This document shows positions 11,011 to 22,102 of a stretch of 64,000 nt of DNA, piece after piece. The notes beneath the pieces were generated by a model that saw only the letters and a list, made by a program, of their open reading frames with translations, searched no databases and was not told the origin of the DNA. The stretch lies in assembly GCA_027604705.1 (NCBI GenBank), contig JADHYV010000018.1:62001-126000 (forward strand), given 5' to 3'. The first letter of the stretch is position 1, and the number at the start of each line of letters is the position of its first letter. This stretch comes from Allomyces arbusculus (taxonomy: Eukaryota; Blastocladiomycota; Blastocladiomycetes; Blastocladiales; Blastocladiaceae). Made by a program: the position numbers and the translations under genes.

Positions 11011-11384
11011 AGGCTCGGCAACGGCGTGACGGCAGGGCGGTCACATATCGTGTTGCTGAGTGCAGGCATTGTTGGTCTTGTCGCCGGAATATGTTGCTGA
11101 TCCTACTGACGAGAGGATTGAATGGAGGATGTGGAAGAATCGAAGCCAGTCAATATCTTTTACAGCTACAATGACCATGTGTTGACGCAGAGCTGACGTG
11201 GAACTTGAAAGCATGGATGTGGACCAACACCGCTAAATGCAAGCAAAAAGATGTATGTTTTGGTGTCCACATTCCAACGGGCATTCCACACGAGCAGAGA
11301 CAGTTTGCACTCGAGATAAATATGAAACCAAATGGTTCCGACGTCGAATATACACAATGTAAAGGCATCGCGACCCCACACTGC

Positions 11385-13682
11385 TTACTCTTCGCGCGGG
11401 CTCGTAATGACGCGAGCCGCGATGCGCTTCGGGTCCAGCTTGCCAAACGCCGCAAGCAACTGGTCGCGCACGGGGGCGTCGTTGTCGACGAGTACCTGAA
11501 CTTGGAGCACGGGACGACCCGGTGCCTTAGCCCAGGGCGCCCATGCGGGCCGCGAGCGGGAACGATCACCAGTCGAACCCATCCTGGACCCAGCAGCCCA
11601 TTGCGCGACAGCGACGATCTCGTTAGCGGCCGTGACCACGTTGTCAAGGGCCTCGACGCGCACGATCAGCGCGCTAACAGCCCGGGAACGCATCGTAAGT
11701 TTCGGGAGCGCGCGCCACAAAGGGTGCTTGCTGCGGTACTCGAGGACCAGCGGAACGGGCATGCCGCGCGGCGCCGCCACCGCTCTCACGTTGACTGTCT
11801 CAAGTGTCACCATGCGCGAGATCGTGCCGAGAACTGCCGGCTCGACGAGGGGCGCCAACACGTGGCGCAGCGGTGCGTGATCTGGAACTGCGCGCAGCGG
11901 ACCGTCGTGGATCGTGACGGCAAGCGAGGCCACGTTACGTGCGCGCATGCCCATGGCCAGGGCGGAAATGGTCGTTGCGGGAGCGGCGAGGTGCGTGACG
12001 GTGCTGAGAACAGGCAGGTCATTGTTGGCCCAATCCATGACGGGAAGGGACAATGCCGTGAGCCACGGCAACGCGTCAAGATCGGCGCCGCAAACTACGG
12101 GCGGAACCGACGTCGACGTAATCGTCAAGGACTCGACGGAGGTCCACGGGAGCGACGGAAGCGACCTAGACTCAGACTCATCGGCGTGCACGTCGACTGT
12201 AGTCAAGACCGGTGCGGCAGCAGACGCAGCAAAGAACGAAGCCACGTCCATGCTGCCGGCGCGGAGATGCGTCAGGGTCGGGAACGTGAACTGCCCTGGC
12301 AGACTGCAGCTCGATGCGAGTGCGCAATCCACCACGTCGAGCTGCGCGAGTTGCGGGGCAGCGTGCGCCAAGGTGGCAAACAGTAACGGTGGTGCGACCA
12401 CATTCTTGATTTCGGCACGTTTCAACCTGGGCATTGCTGGCCACCGCGGGCTCCCGAGCTGCGATCGAGAGTCGGCGCTGCCGGCAATCCCGAGCATCAC
12501 GAGACACGGCAACGTCTGTTCGCGGCACGCGGCGAACATGTGTGCAAATATCGGTGCGGGCAAAAGTAGAGTGCGCAACGCCGACCAAAATGGCGCCGTG
12601 GCGGATGGCGCCTCGGACACGGCATCATCGGGCAAATCGACCAACGTGCCCTTCACGTCGAGCTCGTATAAGTCGGGAAACCGCACGAGATGATGGTCGA
12701 CCAGGTCCGGGTGGATCGCTTCGGCTCGACAACGGAACACGTTCAACCGCGGCGCCGAGATCAGGGTCTGCACCGGCGCATCGTCGGGTTCCACGTTGTG
12801 CACGGTCAGGTCGAGCTTGCGCAAGTGCGGCAACGTCACCATGGCCGCTGCCTCGTTCCAGTCGCCGTTGACCGCGGTGGAGAGCACATGCAGAGTTGGA
12901 CTGAGAATACCGAGGGCCAGGACGAGCGAGGACGCAGGGAGCACAGCGTCAATGGAGAGGATGGCCAAGTGCCGGAATCGTGCAGCCATACGTGCGAGAA
13001 TCGTGGACAGACCCAAACGTGCGAGCTGGAGGTTGCTCGCATCTTCGACTGGGCCCGCGTTCGAGCGCCAAACCCGCTCCAACTGGACCGACCGCACGCT
13101 ATCTGTGTTGATCCTGAGCACATCGCGGCTCTCTTCCGCAATGGCAGCGACGACCGTGGTTCGCGACGTGACGGCTCGAATGGGTGTCAGCTCACACGCA
13201 AAGGGCCGCTCCTCAACAAACAGTTCGGGATACCACGAGACACCATTGCAACTCGGCGCGAGATCGAGACGAAAGTAGGTCGGATGCGGCAGCGTGCGAT
13301 TCCACGAGATATCGAGCGACAAGGCGGCGTGCCACCGCAATACCGTGTTCACGACGCGTTGCCACGTTGTGCAGGTTTCACGCAGCGCAACGAGGGTCCT
13401 GGCGACAGTCGAGCGCACAGGCACGCAGTTGTGGTGCCCGACAGCACCCGAATCGGACGCGTCGTGGTCGAGAAGGTCGAGAGTATCTGCTTCGTCGTCG
13501 AGATTGTCCTCGTCGAGATTGTCCTCGTCGTCGACTTCGAAATTGTCAGGCGCGAGCTTGGAATATCCGTCCGCGGCAACGTGCTCGGCGATCAGACACA
13601 GGAGCTCCTCGGGCAAGTTGAGCAGGTGCGGGCTCGCGCACGGCGACGCGTCGATATTCGCAGAACAGCTGGAGTTGGGCAT
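11385..13682 (-). CDS. F-box / leucine-rich-repeat-like protein, the intact member of a tandem family
   Basis: 765 residues, one uninterrupted frame, ATG at 13682. An F-box-like motif lies near the N-terminus (LLNLPEELLCLIAEHV, residues about 20-35), with a following acidic linker and LVALRETCTTWQRVV. The rest is an irregular array of leucine-rich segments: IDAVLPASSLVLALGILSPT, PRLKRAEIKNVV, PQLAQLDVVDCALA, FPTLTHLRAGSMDV, SVESLTITSTS and LPWLTALSLPVMDW. This architecture suits a substrate receptor of an SCF ubiquitin ligase, with the F-box binding Skp1 and the repeats binding targets; the target is unknown. It sits at the 5' end of a tandem array whose other three members are decayed. A TATA-like palindrome lies about 95 bp upstream of the ATG. 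Confidence 0.8.
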   Translation of the reverse strand: MPNSSCSANIDASPCASPHLLNLPEELLCLIAEHVAADGYSKLAPDNFEVDDEDNLDEDNLDDEADTLDLLDHDASDSGAVGHHNCVPVRSTVARTLVALRETCTTWQRVVNTVLRWHAALSLDISWNRTLPHPTYFRLDLAPSCNGVSWYPELFVEERPFACELTPIRAVTSRTTVVAAIAEESRDVLRINTDSVRSVQLERVWRSNAGPVEDASNLQLARLGLSTILARMAARFRHLAILSIDAVLPASSLVLALGILSPTLHVLSTAVNGDWNEAAAMVTLPHLRKLDLTVHNVEPDDAPVQTLISAPRLNVFRCRAEAIHPDLVDHHLVRFPDLYELDVKGTLVDLPDDAVSEAPSATAPFWSALRTLLLPAPIFAHMFAACREQTLPCLVMLGIAGSADSRSQLGSPRWPAMPRLKRAEIKNVVAPPLLFATLAHAAPQLAQLDVVDCALASSCSLPGQFTFPTLTHLRAGSMDVASFFAASAAAPVLTTVDVHADESESRSLPSLPWTSVESLTITSTSVPPVVCGADLDALPWLTALSLPVMDWANNDLPVLSTVTHLAAPATTISALAMGMRARNVASLAVTIHDGPLRAVPDHAPLRHVLAPLVEPAVLGTISRMVTLETVNVRAVAAPRGMPVPLVLEYRSKHPLWRALPKLTMRSRAVSALIVRVEALDNVVTAANEIVAVAQWAAGSRMGSTGDRSRSRPAWAPWAKAPGRPVLQVQVLVDNDAPVRDQLLAAFGKLDPKRIAARVITSPREE

Positions 13683-13777
13683 GATGGGCTTTGCGATCTG
13701 GCGACTGCAGGTGAGGATGGTGATGTTCTGAGAGAGAAAGACGCGTTGGGACGACGCGAGCGACGCACTGCCCCGTA

Positions 13778-13787
13778 TTTATATAAA
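13778..13787 (-). promoter_or_regulatory. TATA box of the intact F-box gene
   Basis: The palindrome TTTATATAAA lies 95-105 bp upstream of the ATG at 13682 in otherwise GC-rich DNA, at a plausible distance for a core promoter with a short 5' UTR. Confidence 0.5.
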
Positions 13788-14270
13788 ACGGGTGTCGAAT
13801 CGTGCGGTGGATGGCCAAGTCGTCAGAGTCGTCCCGTGTTGTTGCAGTCGTGCACGTTGGAGCGCATGCCGGCCGGCACTCTAGCCGATATGGCCCAACA
13901 AGGCCGGAACAAGGCTGCGGACGTCACAACGCCATCAACAAGGCAAACGTGTTTCCATCATGGTTCGTCATACGCGGGCATGCCACAGTGGCCAGCGCCT
14001 CCATTCTGGTCACAATCTCGGGTTGGAGTTGGATGGCGCTGTCGTTTGCAGCAAGTCGCGACGTGTGGCGACGTTGGCGACGATTGTGACCTGAGGCGCG
14101 CTTGCTCGATAGGTAACGTGGAGAGGTGCGTGCAAATGAAATGAACGACCCCTCGGTGCAACCAGCGTGACAAAACACATGATTTTGATTCGGCTACAGA
14201 TGGACGACGCGACCGGTGGTTCATGCCCGCGGATGCCCGCGATAGTCCTTCGCGCTTCCGGCCGTTGTGC
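13788..14270. other. Intergenic region between F-box gene promoter and 3' end of RSE1
   Basis: Both flanking genes read leftward, so this is upstream DNA of the F-box gene plus the 3' flank of RSE1. No further gene, RNA or repeat is visible. Confidence 0.4.
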
Positions 14271-17200
14271 CTAGAAGGCCGACCGCGCGCGAATATCTTC
14301 GAGCTTCTTGGTGATCTCGAGCACGGTCCGGTCCATTTCCTCGGCAATGAGCTGCTTCTTCTGCAGCGGCAGCGCCAAGAACTGCTCACACAAGTCGCCG
14401 TCCGTGACGTTCTGAAAAATACAAATAACACGTTGGTCAGTTCCACGTGCACCTCGTCCACCTGGTCCAGTCACGAGGAGAAAGATGGGGGAGGGGGGGG
14501 GGGGGAGGAAACGCACCTTGACAGGCAAGTAAGTCGACCGGTACCGCAAATGGTCGCGGCCGACGAGCGACGCCTGCGCGTGCGCCTCGTTGCGCATCTG
14601 AATCTCGAGCAGCTGGAAAAACGCGACATCGTCCTTGGACATGAGCGGGACCAGGCACCCGATACTGCCGCCCAGCGTCGTGTAGACGAGCGTCTCGCGG
14701 CCACCAAGTACGAGCGCGGCTTTGGTCACGGACGTGACCCAGTCGCCCAAAAAGTAGTTGGCAACATGGTCGAGCTTGTGCGGCGCCGCGTTCAAAAATG
14801 GTTTGTCGTAGAGCACACGGTTCCCTGTCGGGTCCTCGTCAATCTCGCGTGCGAGCTGCTGCGGCAACCGGTCCACGAAAAAGTTGCCGAACCGGTCGCC
14901 ACCAGCAACCGTGTCGTAGTCGATCATGTGCGCGGCCGTGACCCATCGTGGGACTGCGTCGTCGGCAAAAGCGACCAATCGGTTGTCCTGCGGGCGGTAC
15001 TGGAAGTAGTGCAGCGACTCTTGCAAGTCGGCGACCACGAGCCGCACGCCCATGGTCCCAATCCACGTCACGAGGGTCGGCAGTTTGGTCGAGGCCTCGC
15101 ATTTTTTCAGCAGCTTCTTCTTGCCAAGATCGTAGATGCGCAGTGCGTTGCCGACACCGACCGCGACGCGCCCTTGGAACGCCGTCATGGCACGCGGCAC
15201 GTCGTCGACTTCGGTGATGTGCACCAACGCAATATGCGTGCCGTCGTCAATAAACTTGTAGGTGCGCAACCGTGCGCCGCGGTGCGTGCGCGGGTACTCG
15301 AGCCCCAACACCGTGCCGACAATCACGTACATGTCGCTCGGCTGGGCCGTAAACTGGACGAGCGCGCACGACATGGCCGCCTCGTCTGGGTCCAAGTGCA
15401 ACAGCTGCGCGGTCATCCCGTCGGTCGAGTTGAGCACGCGCACGCACGACGCCCATTTCCCTGGCCGTGCCTTGATCAGCCCGTACTGCGATTCCGGAAA
15501 CTCGTCGCGGTAGGCCACGACCAACTCGTCCTCGTACTCAGCCGCCTTTTCCTTGAGCAACTGGTCAAGCTCAGCGGGCGCATACGTGTTCTGGTCGGCC
15601 TCGAGCACGACAAAATGGTGGCTGGTCGGGTGGTGCACGAACGCGCGCGGCGTGTAGTTGAGCTCGACCGTCTGGTGCTGCAGCGGGCGGCCGAGCTTGT
15701 CCGGCATGAGAATGCGCACCGTATTACCGGCAATCGCCACGAGCCCTTCGGAAAAGAGCTCCGACGCAAACGGTGCGGCATAGTCAAGCGGATCGTAGTT
15801 AATAACGTGCATGTGCACGCGTCCCTGGAACGCATAGTGCAGCCACGTGCGCGTCGACAAGGCCAAAAGTGCGTTTTCGCCAGCAACTGAAACACGGAAC
15901 AACTTGGGCGACTTGGGTCCAAGGAACCGTAGCCGCGAATCAAGCAGCTCGCCTGATCCTTGGTCGACGGTGGACCGAATCAGCACGCCGTTTTGCAGAC
16001 CAATGTTGAGGTAAACAGCGGTAGGGTTCTCGCCCATGCCGTTCGGGTCGCGCATCGTGATCATGCACAGCGACTCGGGTGCCGCTGTGAGCGCCTGCAT
16101 GCTGAGCCCTTCGAGACATGCGTCCGGGTCGAGGCTGAACACGCGCACCGTATTGTCTGCGCACCCGACAGCCGCAAACCGATGCCGTAACCGGCCACGC
16201 GGCACTTCGCCAAGGTCGAGACAAGTGACCGGTGCCGACATGATCTTGCGTTCCGGGTACTCGTTGAGCAGGTTGGTGGGGTCGAGTTCAAAGTAAACAA
16301 GTTCGCCGCCATTCAGCGCGACCATGATCTGTCGCCGGTTTGCCGTCGCGTGCGTAATGTAGCGGTTGGCCGGCGCTTTCCACTCAAACGTGCGCTTGTC
16401 GGCCTTGATGTGCCGAATGCCGTGCGGGTGTACTTGTACCAAATCGTCATCGCCGAGCTGCTGAATGAGCAAGGTCGGTACGTCGCCTAAAAAGCCCGAA
16501 TCCGTCACTTCCTCGACCGACTCGCCAACGGCAAACACGACCGTGGACCTTGGGAACGACACGACAATGTATGAATCGACCGGGTCGGTTGCGCGAAGTT
16601 TGGTCGTCCAAATGGCCGTCGGCTTATCGGGCACGTCAGTGACGGCAATTTCGGCCATGTCGAGTCCTGGCCGCATGATGCGGAACGTGGACTGCGCACC
16701 CCGGCCACACAGCGCGTAGATCTGAGGTGTCTCCTCGTTGGCCAGGTTGAGCACCTTGGCGTCAATGAGCGGGTGCGGCGCATCGACCGCGTGCACTTGC
16801 GCGAGGTTGCGCAACGGCCGCGGTTTGAAGTAGACAAACGAGCCGTCGATGCACTCGTCGCTCGTGTACTCTGGCTGCTCGTCGTCGCTGTCGCCGAGGT
16901 CCTCGATGCGGAACAGCACCTGGTTGCCAAATTCGGGCGTGACGAGCAAGTAACCGGCCTTGAGAATGACGAGCGACGATGCGACGGGGACCGTGTCAAA
17001 GTACTTGATGTTCAGTGACGTGACCTGGCCGTCGGCGACGGTCATGGTGACGCGGTAGAGATCGCCCTCCTCGCTCTGCAGGAGCACAAAGAACCGGTTC
17101 TTGAGCCGATGCGTGACCGACGAATTGATGAGCAGACCGCGCGACGGGTCCTCGAGGTAGTTGACGCGGCGCGGGATTGGTACGCGCACGTCAGTGTGGT

Positions 17201-18142
17201 CCTGGTGTTTCCAAGTGATCCAGTTTTCCGAGCATACGAGCACGCCCGACGGGCCGTCACTGCCGCCCGGGACCTGGATCAGCAGGTGCGCAGTAGGGTC
17301 GATTGGGTCGGTCCATTTGCGCACCACGTGGTTGAGCCCGAGATCGAGCTCGTAGTAGGTCAGGACCTTGTCAACCATGACGGGCATTTCGCCGTTCGGG
17401 TCCGTGTCCACGTCCGAGTAGTCGACCTCGATGGCCGCGAAAATCGGGTTGTCGAAAGCCACGTCCACGCCAATCAAGCTGAACGTGATGGTGTTGTTCT
17501 TGTGCGCCTCGAGCGGCGACGAAATGGTCAGGCGTGTTGCCGCGTCGCGGTTCAAGATGTAGACGAATTTCTGCTTTTCGAGCGCGCCTACACGGTGAAT
17601 ATGGCCGTGGTCAGCGTGATCAGGGGTATAATTGACAGCGAGCGAGCGAGCGGTCAACAGTACCAATCATGACCGCGCGCCCTTTAGGGTCGGTCGCCAA
17701 GTACTCGCCCGGGACGATGCGGCGCACGCCCGACTTGCCGTACGTCTCGAGGTGCACGCGGACAAGCGAGTTGGTCGCGGGCATGTACTCGAGAATGGCG
17801 ATGCGACCCGAGTCTGACCCGACAACGATATAATCTGGCAAATTTTCGACGTGATCAGTACCATGGTCGTGGATGGTTCGCGCGAAACGAGAGCAAATGA
17901 ACCCCACCCTTGGAACCACCGGTCACTCGAAAGCTGGCGAGCGAGCGAATGACGCCAAAGACGGGCGTTTCAATCAATTGAACGATACGGGCCGACTCGT
18001 CGGGCGCAATTTCGACGCGGACCAGTTCGAGCGACCCACCCTTGGCAAGGACCATTTCCTGTGTGCGGCCGCCCGCGAAGGACCCGACGACGGCATGCTT
18101 GATGGTGGTCGCGCCCTGGAGCGTGAGGTTGTAGAGATGCAT
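14271..18142 (-). CDS. RSE1: Splicing factor 3B subunit 3 (RSE1 / SF3B3 / SAP130)
   Basis: Component of the SF3b part of U2 snRNP, acting in branch-point recognition in the nucleus. Four exons: 17908-18142, 17664-17834, 14517-17587 and 14411-14271. The joined frame gives 1205 residues (human SF3B3 has 1217). Family signatures are collinear throughout: [12 protein letters not shown] at the N-terminus, [116 protein letters not shown]-type residues and the invariant end DGDLCEQF...[12 protein letters not shown]. The protein is three WD-like beta-propellers plus a C-terminal helical part. The three introns are 73, 76 and 105 nt, and the last contains a long C-run on the coding strand. It is head-to-head with DNAAF11. 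Confidence 0.97.
14487..14505. repeat. Homopolymeric G run in the last RSE1 intron
   Basis: GGGGGAG followed by 13 consecutive G (14493-14505). On the RSE1 coding strand it is a C tract just 3' of the donor of intron 14412-14516. It is probably slippage-prone. Confidence 0.8.
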
Positions 18143-18506
18143 GGCGGCGGCAAATTGCAGCCTTGCACGCGAGGCCGGTCGGGCTCGTCGTGTTCAAGTC
18201 GAGGTTGCAGCTGCTGCCGCTGGAGATCAGAGCGACCTGCTCAAAAACGGTTGGATGGGACAGACGTAACAGACACGTGCTCTTGCTGTGCGGTGGACAG
18301 AGCCAGCCGAGTCTTATTCCGACGCCGACTGATCACCCTCCCACGACCTGATGACGACATTCTCGAAGAGCAACGGCCAGCACGACAACGCATCTCAGGG
18401 ACACCATCTGCAGCACCCAGCATTCGGTCGACAGATCCGCAAGGACCAGCACGGAGCACTCAGCAAATTTCAGTTGCCAGAATCTGTATCCAACTACCAC
18501 CATCAT
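18143..18506. promoter_or_regulatory. Divergent promoter region of RSE1 and DNAAF11
   Basis: 364 bp between two outward-facing start codons. An open frame on the plus strand (from 18351) runs into DNAAF11 exon 2, but family alignment favours the short spliced start at 18507. No core element is obvious. Confidence 0.45.
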
Positions 18507-19965
18507 GCCGCCCCAGCGAAGTATGGCCACACTGGACCGTTGAAATGCACGCCGAACATACGTACTGACCCGCATCAATATGATCATCAAGTCACGCGCG
18601 AGCTCCTGCTCAAGCGCGCCGAGCACAACGACGGCGACCTCTCGACGTTACGCGAGATTACGCTGCACCAATTTGACCTGGAAAAGATCGAGGCGCTCGA
18701 CGTCTACTGCCGCAAGCTGCAGATTCTATACTTGCAAAACAACCAAATTTCCAAGATTGGTGCGCTCGAACCGGCTCCGCGCGTCGCAATACTGTGTTCT
18801 TCTCACCAAACGCTGCTCAATCTTGCCAGAGAACTTGAACAAGCTCAAGGAGCTCGACTACCTGAACCTGACCTTGAACAACATCACCAAGATTGAGAAT
18901 CTCGAGGGGTGTGAGTCGCTGCGCAAGCTCGACTTGACCGTCAACTTCATTGATGACCTGTTCTGTGTCGAGTCGCTGATCCCGTGCGAGAACCTCCGCG
19001 AACTGTTCGTCTGTTCCCTCTCTTCCCCTCGCGTGCACGTAGCATTCCACGTATCCCACCTTCTCCACCCCATTTTTAGGTTCCTGACAGGCAACCCAAT
19101 GACCCAAAAACCCGGATACCGCGAATTCGTCATCTGCACGCTGCCGCAACTCACGCACCTCGACGGCGTCCCAATCGACAAGTCCGAACGCCTACGCGCG
19201 CGGCAGCGGTATCTCGAGATCAAGGCCGAGGCCGCGGCGCTCCCCGTAGTCGTCCCGCCACAAGCTGATGCCGATTCCCTCGCCGCGATCGACATGACCC
19301 CCGTCGACCAACTCACGGCCGAACTGCAAAAAGGCTCGACCGACCACACTCCCGCGGCACGATTGACCGCAGCCCGTCAACTCGCCAAGATCCGGGCCGA
19401 AAAGGACCCGAACAAGCCGAAACCGAAATCCGCCAAGGCGCCGCTCGCACGCATCGGGCCCGACGGCCGCGTCCTGCAGTGCAACGAGGGCAAGTACGAC
19501 TTTGTGACCGACGAGACGCCGCACGTGGTGCGATTCGCCGTGGCCATTTCCAAGTTCGTCGATACGAGTTTGATTGACGCGCAAGTATTTGACGAGTACG
19601 TGCGCGTGCAAGTGCGCGAGAAGTTGCTGCAGGTGCGGTTTGATGTGCCCGTGGATCCGAGCCGCGTCGTTGCGCAGCGGAGTCAGGCGACGGGCGCATT
19701 GGTACTGTATATTGCGCGGCCCGGTGCGCCAATCGGGCTCGATGCGTTGCAGTTGTTCCGCAAGTGGGAAAAGGAGGTGGAGAAGGCCAAGGCCACGGAG
19801 AAGGCGGTGGCCGATGCTGCAGCGGCCGAGGCGAAGGCAGCGAGCAGGGCGGCTCCGTCGCTCGGCGTGAAGGTCGTGCCGAGCGACGTTCAGCACCGTC
19901 CGGCGCCCGTCGCGCTCGCGGCCGAGGACTGGGAGGACGATCCGGACGTCCCGCCACTGGTGTGA
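18507..19965 (+). CDS. DNAAF11: Dynein axonemal assembly factor 11 (LRRC6 / TILB homolog)
   Basis: Cytoplasmic co-chaperone needed to preassemble axonemal dynein arms, so a marker of motile flagella. Exons 18507-18522, 18592-18759, 18830-19004 and 19080-19965 join into 414 residues (human 466). Exon 1 is only 16 nt and creates the start MPPQRITRELLLKRAEHND, which aligns with the family start MGWITEDLIRRNAEHND. Leucine-rich repeats follow (LYLQNNQISKIEN, LDYLNLTLNNITKIENL, LRKLDLTVNFIDDL), then an LRR cap (GYREFVICTLPQLTHLDGV), a charged linker, a CS/p23-like domain (FVDTSLIDAQVFDEYVRVQV) and the conserved C-terminus DWEDDPDVPPLV. Introns are 69, 70 and 75 nt. The first contains TACTGAC, a good branch-point sequence. 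Confidence 0.95.
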
Positions 19966-20054
19966 TGAGGACTGGTTGAGGGCAGTGACGACTCATTTGG
20001 AATTTGTGCATTTTGTCCGCGCGAAGTAACGAGATCGTGTCAAACAGGCGAAAT

Positions 20055-21165
20055 TTATGGGAACAGAAACCAAAACACGCGCTTCTTCAAAATGTACAAG
20101 ACAACGCTGAGGAACACGAGGCACGCAAACGCCATGATGATCTTGTCGGTGCGGTCGCGCTGCTCGAGTTTGGTGATCAGCTGCTTGGACCCGCGCAGAA
20201 CCGCGGTCAGGGTGCTGTACTCCTTTTGCGTCGACTTGAGCAGCCTGGTTTGCGTATCTAGTGGAGAAGGCGCAAATCGTCAGTGCGATTTCGATCAAAG
20301 AGAAAGGACAAGTACCACGAACCAAACGCGGTCATGTTGGCCGCGCTCTTTTCCAGCTCGGCGGCCATCATTTGCGTCATGCGCTTGAGCGACTTGGTCG
20401 CCTCCTCGGCCGTGTGCAGCACGCGCTCGTCATTGCTACAGACACGTCCAAGCGATTCGATCAGTCCTCACGCACGCAGGAACGGATCGATCAAGATGCT
20501 GTGCGTACCTTGCCGTGCTATCCAGCGAGCTCTTGCTCCCCGCCAAATCCTTGCCAACACCTCGGCTTCGCAGCCCAGACGTCGCGTTCGCGGGGGTGGA
20601 CATGGCAAACAGCTGTTTTCGGTGATCCACGAGGCGCTCCTTGAGCTGCTCCTTCACTTGCGCCGCCATTTTTCGGAGCGATGCTTCATGTCTAGACAAA
20701 CGAAAGCGTGCGGTGAGTAACCAGCGGCACCACGTCTCGGCCTTGCCCTGAGCACATCGGTTTGAGTGAATTGAAGCAGATCCCATACGGACATGCCCTT
20801 GAGCTGCTGCGACTGGTCGACCTTGGCCATCCACTGGGCACGCTCCGACGCCGGAAAGTCGCCGAAAATGTCGCGCGCGTCCTAATCGTATCGACGGTGC
20901 CGCCAACCCAAGCCTGTCCGATCAGCTCTCGTGTCTCCAAGCAGTATGACGCAACGAGACCACTCCAACGCGGTCGCCCTACATTCAGGTCCGTCTGCCA
21001 TTCTTGCAGTTGCACGCGCACGTCGGCCGACCGCGCCGTCCATGCCTTGTCGGAATCGAGCTCGCGCCGCTGAATCGCCGTGTTGAGTGCCGCGAGTGCC
21101 GACTGGACTTGGTCGCCGCGGCGTAACAGCGACGTGCAGAGGTCCTGCGCATAAGAATGGGCCAT
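20055..21165 (-). CDS. SEC20: ER Q-SNARE Sec20 / BNIP1
   Basis: SNARE of the ER membrane acting in Golgi-to-ER retrograde fusion. Five exons are inferred: 20983-21165, about 20793-20881, 20509-20691, 20323-20435 and 20055-20257, joining to 256 residues. The C-terminal exon carries the Sec20 signature: SKQLITKLEQRDRTDKIIM, a single membrane anchor AFACLVFLSVVLYILKKR and the short tail VFWFLFP, matching the BNIP1 pattern (TKYNRRELTDKLL...VLYIVKKRLFPFL). The middle exons give a SNARE-like coiled coil (EEATKSLKRMTQMMAAELEK), and the N-terminal part is helical. The donor of exon 2 is the least certain, because only a GTCCGT site at about 20792 preserves frame. The gene overlaps nothing and is head-to-head with the small gene at 21615. 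Confidence 0.85.
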
Positions 21166-21614
21166 GATCGCGTCGAGACTTTCGTTGCAGCAAGTCGCGG
21201 AGTATTGGAGGTGGAAGGAGGCGAAATCGTGAGGTTGATTGAACTGCGGAAACGACGTGAGGATGGCGAAATCAAATCATTTTTGAATATCCGCTTTATC
21301 ACTCAAATTTTCACTTCGTCCAAGTGATGTCGCTTCTGCGTCCATCTGCAGGTGCACCTCGGCCGACAACCGAGTCAGTCGAGATGAATAAATTGGCTGA
21401 GATGGGATGCTCCTCCCCGTGAAGTGAGCGCGTCGAGCACCCGACAGCACCAAGCCAGAGTACCCTCCAAGGCCGGTGTCGGTCAACCATCTTCAACAGA
21501 ACCCAGTACTGCCTCTTTCGCGACGCAACGGTTTTGGTTCTCGGGTTTGAACTCCAGACACACGCTGTGTCGCGTCTTATACTTGGGCCCTGCATCGCCG
21601 GACATTCGGCTGCG
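21166..21614. promoter_or_regulatory. Divergent intergenic region upstream of SEC20 and a small gene
   Basis: 449 bp between outward-facing genes. Short open frames on both strands have no support. No clear core-promoter motif is visible. Confidence 0.4.
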
Positions 21615-22064
21615 ATGGTGAGTAACCTGTTTCAAAACTGTTCCGGTGCGCCACCGACCCGACTGATCTTTTGCGCGATGGAACATAGAGTGCATTGGGG
21701 TTTCGCAATGTACCTGCCGCCGAGGCCTATCCTGTTGTGGATGACGGCATGCACGTCCAGTGCGAGCAAGGAGGGTGTCGGGCGAGCGGCAAGGACAATG
21801 TTGGAGGTAAGAAAGTTCCGGCAATGAAGCACGACAATCGCGACGACTCACAAAGCTCATTCGTGAACAGGATACGTCGACCCCTCCATTCTGTTCCCCA
21901 AGACCGACGCGTTCCTCGCCGCGCGCGAGTCCTCTGGATCACCGATCCCGCCGCGGTGGACCCCACCCGTCGACGAACCTGCGACCAACGATCACGGCAT
22001 GCCCGCCCTGATCCGACTGCGCGCGCCGCGTCCCGTCGACGTCGTGACCGAGCGGCACGACTGA
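21615..22064 (+). CDS. Small three-exon protein of unknown function
   Basis: The last exon (21871-22064) has GC-rich third positions and ends VVTERHD-stop. Joining 21615-21617, 21689-21806 and 21871-22064 gives an exact frame of 104 residues: MSALGFRNVPAAEAYPVV..., a Cys-containing turn (HVQCEQGGCRASGKDNVGG), then YVDPSILFPKTDAFLAARES and a Pro-rich tail. In this model the first coding exon is only the ATG, directly followed by GTGAGT. Introns are 71 and 64 nt with plausible branch sequences (GACTGAT, GACTCAC). No family is recognised. Its two donors (GTGAGT, GTAAGA) are unlike the GTNCGT-type donors of the other genes here. The gene ends 38 bp before the 3' end of the convergent WW/RS gene. 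Confidence 0.5.
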
Positions 22065-22102
22065 AGAAAGTGCATGCAAAAGAAACCCGTTTAGTCGATC
22101 GA

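Noticed and set aside
14223-15890. 555-codon plus-strand frame opposite RSE1
   Set aside because: The opposite strand encodes RSE1 collinearly; this frame is an artefact of GC-rich codons.
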